Assembly (NCBI RefSeq): GCF_004011695.2
Contig: NC_082426.1
Span: 868,001 to 932,000, forward strand
Reading direction: 5' to 3'
From: Ascochyta rabiei
Taxonomy: Eukaryota; Ascomycota; Dothideomycetes; Pleosporales; Didymellaceae
Length of the DNA stretch: 64,000 bases
The translations under genes and the position numbers were made by a program. Shown in pieces: positions 45,954 through 56,542 of this stretch (its first letter is position 1; every line of letters begins with the position of its first letter). The notes beneath the pieces are model-generated. The model searched no databases. It was not told where the DNA came from and worked only from the letters and a program-made list of their open reading frames with translations.

Positions 45954-47982
45954 ATATTGATCGAGGCATCATCTTCAGTGCGTGTGCTTCGACCGGGTTG
46001 GCGGAGTACCTTTAACCGGCACAAATCGTCACAATGTGCCAGACGAGGCTGATCAAGACACATGCCCGCCTTGGGCCTCGGGTGGAAGCGCGGGGCGGGG
46101 ATGTTCTTGGCATTTGATATGCGGATCGAAGCACAATTCCTCCGCGCAGGACGTCGAGATCACGGCCAATAAAGATAAAGACCAAGATCAGGTACATCTA
46201 TCCCCGAGTTTTTGCTGTGCAGGCTTCAAGAGTGTTCGCCTTCGCACACACAAAACGAGTGTAGGTTTTGGGTTTGTGGACGGTTCCTGGATGGATGAAG
46301 TTAATGCGCCACCACATGCGCCGTTGAAAGCCCTATGGGGCATTTACCCCGGCTAAGCCGCCTCGAATGTCTTGGCTATGCTACCCTTGGGCTGATGAGG
46401 GAGGTGTTTGATCTGCCATTGTAGTAATTCAGCCTTTTAGCCGGGTGGCTTTTTCCAGTGTCCAGGTGAACATTACGAGGCGTGCGTTGATCATAACAGC
46501 AGGATGTAGCTTTCCAGGGAATTTGAGTTTCCAGTGGACCTCCACCGACAAGCCTTTTGACATTCTTCTTTCATGCCCAATGTCAAGACAATGGACTTCA
46601 GTCGATTCAACCGACGGAGCTTGTGATTGTTCCAGCTGTACATCGACCTCCGAAAGACGAGAGCTGTGTTGTCACTTCCGTAAACCTTGTCCATCTCGCT
46701 CGGATATTCAGTCGTTACACAGTTACATACAGCATCCGGTGGCCATGTGTGTTTTAGTCGAGAAAGGCATGTCAAAGCATTCACCAGATCTCGAAGCATG
46801 ATATTTGTCAAAGGATTTTGAACTTTAGCATACTTTGATCCGTTTTCGCATTTTTTTTGTTGCGCTCCAACATGGTCTTACGGTTGCTTTACAGTACTAA
46901 CCCGCGAGGCGTGAAAGACTGACTTCCTGCCTACAGTCGTGGCACACCTTGGACGTTTCGATGCACACCTGTCGGAGACTGATCACATACTCATATACTT
47001 CAATAGGACTGCGTATTCGTGATCGCCGTTGGTTGGTATTGGCGTTCGTTGGGATGCGAAGCTCGTTGTTGAAGGGTTAAGGCCATCAGATCGGCTATGC
47101 TGCTTTGGGCAAGGTGTCCACCCCGCACGCACATGAAGCTCCGGTTTCGTTATACACTGCTCATGGAATGTTTTCCTAGGTCTCGTGAAGCACTGGATCT
47201 AACCTTAAGATCTTATCTCGAGCGAGCCCAGTGGTTCCCTTGGATTAGAGACAGTCTACCGAAGCATTCATCTCTTTCAACCCCATCTAAGGCTACTTGT
47301 GTTGAATAATGAGATAAAAGCAGAAGTGCGTTGACCAAATGATCGAATACTAAAGGATAAGAAATCTACGTATGTCCAGAGTCATCTGACCGTGCGCGTC
47401 AGCAATTTATTCCATGCTGACGCGCCGATGCTAGGGCAACTTTTCCCACGTATCGCTAGTTTCAACCTGGACGACGTTCCAAAGATACCATAATGCTGTG
47501 TCACCTTGCGAAGATATGTGATTAGCTTTGAGACTAATAGCCTCCAGGTGTTTAGAGACAGTTCAAGGATGGCTATCTCAAAGCGTGGCAGCCTCACTTC
47601 AGGAGAAACGGTTTACCTGATCATATCTCTCTGTTGTTCATTGCTAGCAATAAGCTCGTCATTTAGAGAATTTTTGAATAGTGATATAATCTGCATGAGT
47701 GTGCGACCTCTAGCGAATCAAATCGACCTATAGTAGTACTGCCTTAGAACGTAAACAGAAAGGCTTAAAGAGTCCTCAATCAACCAATCAGACCCCCTTA
47801 TTCAACGACATTGCTGCATTTTCAGAAGGAATTAACATAGCTTAGCCTGACCTTTCGTGCAGCAGACCGTGGATAGATAAGCCTGTGCCGCCACAGCCTG
47901 ATGGACTTATGTTAGTTTCCCTCAATTATCAATTAACATGTCACACGCGACAAATCTACACGAGCAGGAATGTGCGTAATCG
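45954..47982. other. Intergenic, no gene supported
   Basis: Upstream flank of the xylanase, then 1.9 kb with only short frames. I see no recognisable domain, RNA or repeat. Confidence 0.5.
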
Positions 47983-49612
47983 ATGACCTATTCTATTCTT
48001 TCTGTCGACAGAACTGCACCGTCTAAGCAAGAGAGTTCCGTTCCAGCAGACTGCATTGGTCTAGCAGAATGGGATGTGTCGCCACAGCCACCCCGGAAGA
48101 GTAGACTTGCTCTCTATGGCAAACTTGCTTTTTTGATCTTCCCTGTCGCATTTCTAGGTCAGTTTTTGATACCCTATAACGAAAAAGAATGAAGCGGATA
48201 ATTTCCCAAGCTTTTGCTGCTGCTGCTTACAGCTTTCTTGGGAAACCCATTTCAGAACACGGCGCCATGTTACAACGAATTATGCTCCTTGGCCCTACTC
48301 TCTTTCCCTTGACTATTGCCGCAATTGGAGGCCACAGCCTGAGAAACGTTTCGCTCTGGAGAGCATAGCGAGGCTTGACAGTTGGCGTACGCAGCACTAT
48401 TGATGCTTCCAGGTTTCGTTGCTGACAAGAGGCTAGGTGTTTGAGAGCCTGCACAGAAGCTAAAGCTTTGTCAGCGCTGTAAGCTTTGATGTTTCTCTTC
48501 GCTCGTTAAACTTTCTTTCTTTCGCTATTCTAATGTTTTGGTCACTTTCCCCGCTCGGGGGTCAAAGCTCTTTGCGCCTACTGTCGGAAGTCAACTCTAC
48601 TGTCACGACATCACGACAGGTATACTACCCGAACCCTGACGCCATAAGTTAATTCCCGTTAGTCAGCTTCAAACACCTCAATTGAGTGAGCGCTATTATC
48701 TCTTCGAGCATTATGATTGTTAATACAACTCGAAATCCTCCTGTGGATGTCTGGAATCACCCACGACTTCAACAATTGAAGCAAGCAGACCAAGACAACG
48801 AGCTAAAGCACCATTGGATAGATGCTCAGGCAGGAGAGCCTTTCGAATTTACGTATTTGCTGAGTCTTGCCATCTTGGGCCTACAGATTGACACTACTGC
48901 AAAATTTGCAGTACCATAGCACATGTATGTTGACTGCAAAGCTCATATGCGAGCCACTGGCAGTGACATCTACAAGATCTTCCGCAATACGTTCGGCAGT
49001 AAGAAGGACAATACTTCATACCAACTTTGGCCGTTCGTGCCGTATTTCTCTAGCACTCCTCCATTTACGTCTAGTCTGCTGTTTAACAGATCTTTCCTGG
49101 GGACAAACTCTAGGATCCAATACGAGAGCAGCTTTTTTCTCCTTAGTCCTTACAACACAACAGGTGATAATGCAAGTGTACCTGCAGGATGTGTGTTTTA
49201 CGGCACCAAAGATCAAGATTCGCGACATCCAGTAGCTTTGTACAAGTGTTCGCTTCACACCCTCGGGCTAGAAGCTAACGTTTTTTGCGAAGCTGCTTCG
49301 TGTCGTACCGTCCAGCTACGGTGGCCTCTAAGTCCACGGCCCAAACCATTGGAAGCTAGTGATATCCTGATTCATCTCAATGATTCATCGTGGAACATCC
49401 TCGATACTTCTGTTATTGAAGGCTTCCTGGAATGCTTCTCGTCCATTTACGGAATGATCGCCTCAACTTCGACCCATCCCATTGACGATCATATTTACGG
49501 AGATTTGGAGCCATCTATGTCCGCTGGACACAAATGGAGTACAATACCTGACAGTCAGATCTCGAAGCACTTGACGGAGACACTCGACGCCTACTGGGAA
49601 TCTAGCCAATAG
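47983..49612 (+). pseudogene. Decayed fungal multi-TM hypothetical protein (DUF3176-like type)
   Basis: Seen in order: PPRKSRLALYGKLAFLIFPV (TM) in the first frame, ended by TGA near 48190; then TLFPLTIAAIGGHSLRNVSL followed by WRA, TAG (48366-48368), RGLTVG; then, in another frame, LNFLSFAILMFWSLSPLGGQ, SSLRLLSEVNSTV and VYYPNPDAIS with TAA at 48650. From there one frame runs to 49612 except for TGA at 48683 and TAG at 48917 (AVP, stop, HMYVDCK). The last segment (48923-49612) is intact and ends DAYWESSQ. Known: 'FPxxxAAIxGxxLRxxxLWRAERG' followed by 'FWSLSPLGGQSSLR' marks a widespread family of fungal membrane proteins of unknown function. The four in-frame stops and a frameshift show the copy is dead. 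Confidence 0.75.
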
Positions 49613-50551
49613 ACTGATACAGCAACACGCACAGATCCCTTTGTACTGTCTTCAATCAAAAACACTGCGAAAGGCTCGATATAGAAAATTCTCAGACTCG
49701 CATGAGCTCCGTGTTTGCTTGGAATATCGGCAGAAGCCTCAAACACCTCAGCAGAGGAGAGGACTATTCCTCGCGAAATTAGTTCAGATATCAATGAAGG
49801 CCAAACGTCTCAGCATCCATACCCCTCTTCCTCAACCCCTCAACGCTCTGCGAATGGTATCTTGCGGGAGGCCAGCATGAAGTGTGAGAATTCATATCAA
49901 ACTCGCCTCGGCGATGCGCAAGTACTGGTAGTTGGGCGACTCGGAGCTAGTTCTGCGAAAGCCCTGACGGTACAATTTGTCGCCCATGATGGCCTGGTAG
50001 GCGTTGCGTGATGCAGTGAAACCAGAGTCTGCAGCTGGAGGGTCCCAATGTAAGAAAGCGAGTGTAGAGCTTTGTGCAGGCTAGTAGTGGGGCTGTGCAT
50101 ATGATATGGCATGCACTCACCTCGTCGGCAAGGGTGTGCGCTGACTGTGCAGCTGTAGGGATTCTGCGGCTGGAACCTCCCCGGTGCATTGGGGAAAGAC
50201 GAGTCTGGAACCGTTGCTTGAGCTGATGTCAAGCCACATCTCCCGTTCCGAAATTTCCACGTGGTGACAGTTGCTATAGGCAGAAGCGAAGCGCGAGTTC
50301 CGGTGATGGTCCGCATACTCTGGTAAGATTTGTATACTGAACCTGGAATTTTCATGATTGAGGATCTGACTTCAGTAGAGCTGCTCATAAAGCCAACCAA
50401 CATGATATAACATTGCAAAACCAGTCTTGGATGTTACCTTATGCCTATCTTGTCATGGTCTTTGTAGTTCGTATGACCATGACACATACACAAGGTCTGC
50501 GCCATTCCAGTGTAACGCTCCCACTTGCAATTGCTATCTTCGAAATTCCTT
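49613..50551. other. Intergenic, no gene supported
   Basis: 3' flank of both the membrane-protein relic and the RING gene. Only short frames. Confidence 0.5.
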
Positions 50552-53510
50552 TTATAGAGGCGCTACATGACTCGCAGGAAACAGTCCCATCATCCCGCAG
50601 TACACACCCCAGCACCACTCGCCGTTGACGTCGGCCGCCTCTCTAATTTCTGCAATCTTAGGAAACGCTAGCTCGTCTTTCACACCTTCCTCAGGCCAGT
50701 GTCCCCATCGAGCCTGTAACTTCAACCCCGTACCACCGTCCGGCGGGTATCTCTGCGGCGCTCTTGAGTTGGGAGATGTCGCCTGCTCATCATTGTCGTC
50801 CTTGAGCGCCCAGCCACCAACAAGGTCGCGCACAACAATGCGCAGCTGGCCGCCATCACGGTCTTCGAAGCCTACGATTACCATACGGTGGCCTCTGAAG
50901 CACTTGCGCCAACCGTTCACACCGTTCTCTTTGCTGATGCGATTCGAGACAACGAGTTTATGGTAGCAAGCCATGCAGACGTCATAATCGCCGGCATTGC
51001 ATTTGAGGCAGTGATAGCGAGTGTTGGATGGTGGGATGGGATATCTGCAAACGTTGCACAAGGTTGTAAATGTGAGCGGACGGAAGGTGAGATTTGCTAT
51101 CGTGAAGAGAATGGGACCGCGCATGAGCGATGCAGTCTTTGGTGTCAAAGGGGCCGTCGTGGCTTCGTAATCGTGATCAGGCGGTGCAAGGGTGTCGGTA
51201 TTGTGGTGAGGGGTGGAGGGAGTCGATACATCAGGGCTGTCTGAGACTTCGTTTGGAGATTTGTGTGCGACGGGCAGAAGTGGATGCGTGCAATGACGAC
51301 CTTGATTGACGCAGTCGTTGCAATACCCCCACTCGCCTTCATTACAGTAGTCACACTTCCAGTAGCATGCGTTCGCAAACGCTTTGCAGATGTCACAGAA
51401 CACACCCGTTTCCAGTCGTTGCTCAGGATTATGCTCGCTCACAAGCACATGAGGAGGCGTCGACGATTCAGTGAGCTGAGCAAGTGGCCTTCGATATCGA
51501 TGTCCAGTAAAGACGTGAGGATGCTCGCTGCTTGGATGATAACCAGCTTGAGGAGCTTGCCGTTCGTAACGCAGCCATGCAGCCCAGCCAAATCCGAACC
51601 AGTGTCTGCACCCTTTTCCCAAGCGAAAACAGCGGAGGCAGATGTTATACTCGCCGTTATCACACCGTTGGCAGTTATAATGCAACTCGTACTCGATGTG
51701 GACTTTACCACACGCGTTGCACGACACATGCGGTTCCGCATATAGCACGGTCCCTGCTGACGTCGAGGCTGAAGCTTGTCGCGAGCGGGCTTCGTTCACG
51801 TTTGGATCAGTCGTCGACCGCAGGAAGGACGGTGGCAACACCAGGGGTGGTGTGCCTGTGAGGGAGACACGGGGTCTTCCACTGGCGGGGTCCGTGATAC
51901 GGCGTAAAGAGGGGGCTCGAAAAGGTGTCTCAACAGGGGTGGATGATGGGGATGAGTGCAGAGGTGAAGCGACCGTCGCTAGGGTGCTAGTAGGGCTGTC
52001 GCTGGTTGGCATGTTGAAGCCCGTCGTCAGGGGAGAAACTGGACTTGCAGCGTTCATATTGTCGTATATACTGCTGCGAAACTGTCGGCGTGTTTCTATC
52101 GTGCTGCTCTGTTGGTTGTCAGACTGTCGACGTCTCGGTGCCGGCGCAACCCCTAACGTCGACGGCCGCTCCTGCTCATTGCTGCTTTGTCTGGCAGAAG
52201 AGACAGAGAGAGCAGGAGGGCGGTCTGCCCTGCGCGCTGATCGTGAACTACCTTGGCTTGAGGAGCGCCTGTGTTGGCGACCGCCGCCGTTGGCTGCATC
52301 CATAAGACCTGGGCGCGATATCGGCGGTGCATGCCTTGTGCCGTTCTGCGGTGTTGATGTTCGGCTCTCTGACCGCCCGTGCCCCCTCCTCCGCGAAGTG
52401 TCTTCGTCACGTGCCGGGGCGCTGCGCAGCGGTTGAGGCAGAGACGTCGCAGAGGAGCTCATCAAGCCATCTCTTGCCAACCTTTCTCGTCTCTCCCGCC
52501 TCTCGCGCTGACGCTCTGATTGTCTTTCAGCTTGGCGCCTACGCACGGCTTCGGCGATCCTCTCGGTAATCTCCTCCTCTTGCGTAGTGCCAATGTCGTT
52601 CAGGTCCACGCCTTCAGCAAGCAGCTCCTCCAGAACATGACGCACAAGGTCCTCATCGACGTCTTCGGCGCCCAGATCTGATGCACTAAGCAGCGAACGT
52701 AGACTCGACTGATGTTCAATCGCCCTCGGTGGTACGACAGCTCGCGAGGGCGAGGTGTTTCGACTCATGGTCCGCCTGTCGTCTCGACTTCTTCGTGACT
52801 CTCTGCTGCCTTCGCGGCTCCTCTCATGCCTCCGCCGCTCTCTTGGCAATTCCAGGTTGTTGTTGTTGCTGCTGCCGCTTGGTATGCCAACCTCCCTCAA
52901 GCTCAGCTGTTGCACCTCTTCCAACATCCTGCGCTCGCTGTCGTCCTCCGCCTCTCCCCTGCGTCTCAGCTTCGGCATTACATTGTCGCCAGGTCTGTAT
53001 TTATCCTTGTCTGCCTTCTTCTCTTCCTCGCTCTTGCCTCTACCTGGGTTCGCCTTCAAGAAAATATCGAGCAGCGTGGTGACGGTCGCATTGGGCTGTG
53101 TGGTGCGAACAGAGGCGCGGCATGAAGGGCATGTGTACGGGTGAATCGACGTCGCCGCCGATGCCTGGAAAGCAAACCATTCCTTCAAGCACGCGCCGCA
53201 GAAGGTGTGGAGGCAGTCGAGCAGCGTGAGCGGCTGGTAGAGGAGATCTGTGCAGATCTGGGCGACATTAGCAGATGAATCCCGGGCTCCAAATGTAAAA
53301 GGACCGTAGGAGAGGCGACCTCAACCTGGTGCGTTTCATCCTTCTGTGCTGCACATCGCTCTTTCCTCTGTGTTGATTGTTCTTTCCCATTGCTGCTCCC
53401 CCGCCTTCTTCGACAACACCAACCTCGAGGGACGAACATCGACTCACCGAACACGTCAACTCCTTCTCCAGGTCACCCTGCACACCACTGCTTCGCTCGC
53501 CCTCGGCCAT
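50552..53510 (-). CDS. RING finger protein with ZZ-type zinc fingers (CHFR-like E3 ligase candidate)
   Basis: Two exons, 53510-53448 (21 codons) and 53257-50552, joined at phase 0 by a 190-nt intron (GTGAGT donor, CCCAG acceptor), give 922 residues. Splicing completes a C3HC4 RING: ELTCSICTDLLYQPLTLLDC (C20, C23, C36), LHTFCGACLKEW (H38, C41, C44) and YTCPSCR. A long Arg/Ser/Glu-rich disordered middle follows, then three Cys-rich modules: VSCNACGKVHIEYELHYNCQ with YNICLRCFRLGKGCRHW, GVFCDICKAFANACYWKCDY with WGYCNDCVNQGRHC, and TLCNVCRYPIPPSNTRYHCL with YDVCMACYHK. The C-terminus (DVNGEWCWGVYCGMMGLFPA + SHVAPL) resembles an SH3-like end. There is no FHA domain. Ubiquitin-ligase activity is inferred from the RING only. 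Confidence 0.88.
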
Positions 53511-55150
53511 TGCGACGCGACTTCAATAACGCCTGGTCAAAGGCGCTCTATGCCAGTTCTCTGGTTGGATGTGACGAGCTAGCTGCTCGTATGTAGTCAG
53601 CGACTCAAGCGCTTGGCGGCTTCAGCTGGGGCGGCGTCATGAGCTGCCAGCTCATCACCAGCATGCGTCCGGGCTTCTTCGCATCGCTCGCCAGGCTTCG
53701 GTGAGACAGCGCAAGTGAGGTTCCCAGCTTGCAGCTTGCCGACGTGTGCTACACGGTTACGTGAGGGGCACGCATGCACAGGCGGTCAAGTGCGTCACGC
53801 GATCTAGGCTGTATGCACGGAGCCGACTTCGACCTCGCCTTCGCAACAGCGTCCCAACGAAGGAGGTTTGATGATCGCGTGCAGATGATTCCGCCCTGTG
53901 GAGGGAGCTGTGACAGTTCGCGCCTTGTGCGCCGGTTTCATACTTGGCACGCCGATGAGACCGTCAGACCCAGTGGAACAGCAGGTCTCCAAGCGAACGG
54001 CACCTCATGACTGCAAAAACGATCAAGCAAGCAGCCCTTGGATTTCAAACTCAGATAGGCAAGCTCACACCAGCCATCGACTCGTCTGGACGAGGCCCGG
54101 CAAGGTAAGGGCATCGGCAGAGAAGCGCAGATGTAAGAACGCCGCACTTCATCTGAACAGTACCTGCCCCAGCCTGCGCGGTGGATCGAGTGCGACTTTG
54201 GTCAGAAAGCGAGCGAATCGAAATGAAGCAGTTCTCCCTTGTTTTCGCAAAGCGCGTGTTGCCAGAATTGAAAGAGTGTATCTTGCTTCGCTGTCAACAC
54301 CAAATATTGCTCAACTTACCTATGAGGTAGCTTTTCTGATGTATAGAAGTGCTACTTCCAGAGATACTGCTTACTGAATGCCTGCTACTGCTCAGCTTCC
54401 AGGACGACATTCAACCTGTACATGTTTTGATCGTGCGAGAACGACTGCAAGGTCCTTCAGTGTACCAAGAGTTCTGCTGCACGCTTGAACGATTTGTCGA
54501 GTTCTGAGTGTGTACTGGGTGCCGGATTGTAGCTCACCACGTATCTTCACCTTGAGCTCCATCAGTGGAAAGGAAGTGCTGGGTTAGCATGTCACCAAAG
54601 GGTTTGATGTTTTCCAACTAGTGCTCGAACTCAATGGCGCGTTCGTCCCCTGTCTTGTTCAGCTGCGCACAATCGTGCATGTAGAATGCAACGATGGCGG
54701 CAGATTGCGCCTACAGATGCCCTATATTAATATCGTCAGGTATCAAGCTGGATGCACATACCATCATTGTATTCTGGTGTGGTGGGTGCGGCGCGGGGGT
54801 CTTGCGGTTCGTGTGGAGGAAGGCTATGCATCCTGTGCAGTGGCGAGTGGGTGGCGAAGAGGTGTGGGTAGTGTGGTGATGGCAGTGTCGTGTATCGAGC
54901 AGATCTACTGCGTTCGTGTTCGTTATCTTTTGGCCTGAAGGAAACCGTTTGACGTGACCACTGATGAGAGGCACGACTGCACCCCGACTATCGAAGGCGA
55001 GCATTTGCAACGCGCACAGCAATAGCGAACTAGTGATTTCTATCTCAACAATAGAAACGACGTTCTCATTGCAGCGTATACTGGTTTTTATTTGTAAGAA
55101 AACGCCTGCAGTATTGTGAACCCTTGAAACTCGCTATTCGAAGGTTGTGG
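53511..55150. other. Intergenic, no gene supported
   Basis: 5' flank of the RING gene followed by short unconvincing frames on both strands. A TG/GT-rich patch lies at about 54770-54880. Confidence 0.5.
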
Positions 55151-55176
55151 AATACTGTTAAGGGGTCGTGATCTTA

Positions 55177-55974
55177 GAAGATGAGCCATCAACGCGCTTT
55201 TGGAATATCATCTCGACTGGGACGATTTTGCGTCGATGTATACAGTTGTGAACGTGGCCATTCCTTGCCTGTTTTGCAACAACATCTTCGCCGTTGGCAG
55301 GAATGCAATCACAATCCGAGAACTGGCAACGTCCAACGCTGTTGGAGCACTCAAAGCCATGGGTTTCGAAGTGCCAATACTGGCCATTGTTTTGGTTCCA
55401 GTTTAGATACCGTATATCTAAGTCAGGTGGATAGTGCAGACAGCAGACGATGTTTTGGGATCGGCATTGCTCAAAGAAGTTGGCAACGATGTGATGGAAA
55501 TCGCAACGCTAGGCGAAGGCCTCTGCTTGATTCCAATCGAACCTGTCCTCAAGAGTCACGGTCTTCAGGAACTCGTTGATATCGAAAATATCAGCAGTTC
55601 GCATGCCAGATGATTTGAGGTATGCTGTAAATCAATCGAAGATTTGGATACCGAGAACCCCTGCTCGGTTCCAAGGCCCACATACTTCAGGAAGAAGCTT
55701 TGGGGCTTCAAAGCTCTTATTGGCCGATGAATCCGTCCATCATAGCGTCGAGAGTAGATAGTATAGGCATATGGATGAGGCCTCTGACACGATCTCTAGT
55801 ACGTTTGCAGTGCTCCAGAATCGCTTTGCCTTTGCCCACGAGCCAATCCAGCGTATCCAACTGAGCCTGAAGCGCCGTTGTAATGTCTTTAGGGAGATAT
55901 TTATGTCGGCGTGGTTGGGATATGTTCTAGTTGCCGACGCTGGGGATATCAAGAGTAGTCTTCATTAAAACAAA
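55177..55974 (+). pseudogene. Chain of protein-like fragments, unrecognised, probably a broken gene
   Basis: Seen on the + strand: LEYHLDWDDFASMYTVVNVA with IPCLFCNNIFAVGRNAI and ALKAMGFEVPILAIV up to a stop near 55406; then VQTADDVLGSALLKEVGNDV, MEIATLGEGLCLIPIEPVLK and SHGLQELVDIENISSSHAR to a stop; then CKSIEDLDTENPCSVPRPTY with FRKKLWGFKALIGR to a stop. The pieces read like helical protein, not random translation, but stops interrupt them. Some minus-strand text near 55760-55950 (SWIRWIGSWAKAKRFWSTAN) also looks protein-like, so orientation of the last part is uncertain. Family unknown. Confidence 0.4.
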
Positions 55975-56542
55975 GGCACATAGTAACACGCCTACAACGC
56001 TCTTCCTTTAGCGCTAAAATTTATTGAACGTTGAAATAGTCTCGTTATTGCCCACAGTTCCTTCATTTCTACCAGTTGAGTTGAGGTCCGCTAGCACTGA
56101 TGACTTGGACGGCATTTCCGGCTTCGTTTGACGGGATTGCAGCGCCTTGCTTGTCTCAGGCACCTTGATTTTCTTATGAAGATGAATATTCGATGGCCTC
56201 GATTCGATGTTTTGGGGTTAGGGATGGTTAGTCCTGTTTCCATAGTCGTTGGCCTTAGCAACGCATGATGGGATCACGAATAGTTAGGTAGTTAAATTAT
56301 TATAAGCGTTAGAAGTAGTATAGGATGGCTAGGTTAAGTCCAGATCTAGTGTTTACACTGCACGCATTCTCAAAGGCAGTTCTCTAGGCCTTCCTCTTTG
56401 GATAGACGCGAACGGAGGTGGTAGAAGGTAGGATGAAGGCAGAGGAGATAAGGATTCTGTTCCAAAATTTGGGAGGGTTGAAAGCGGACTAGTATCGATT
56501 TCTTTACTGAGATGACCAGGAAAGATTACCTCATTCCTACAC
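55975..56542. other. Intergenic, no gene seen
   Basis: AT-rich 3' flank of the esterase gene. No features. Confidence 0.5.
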
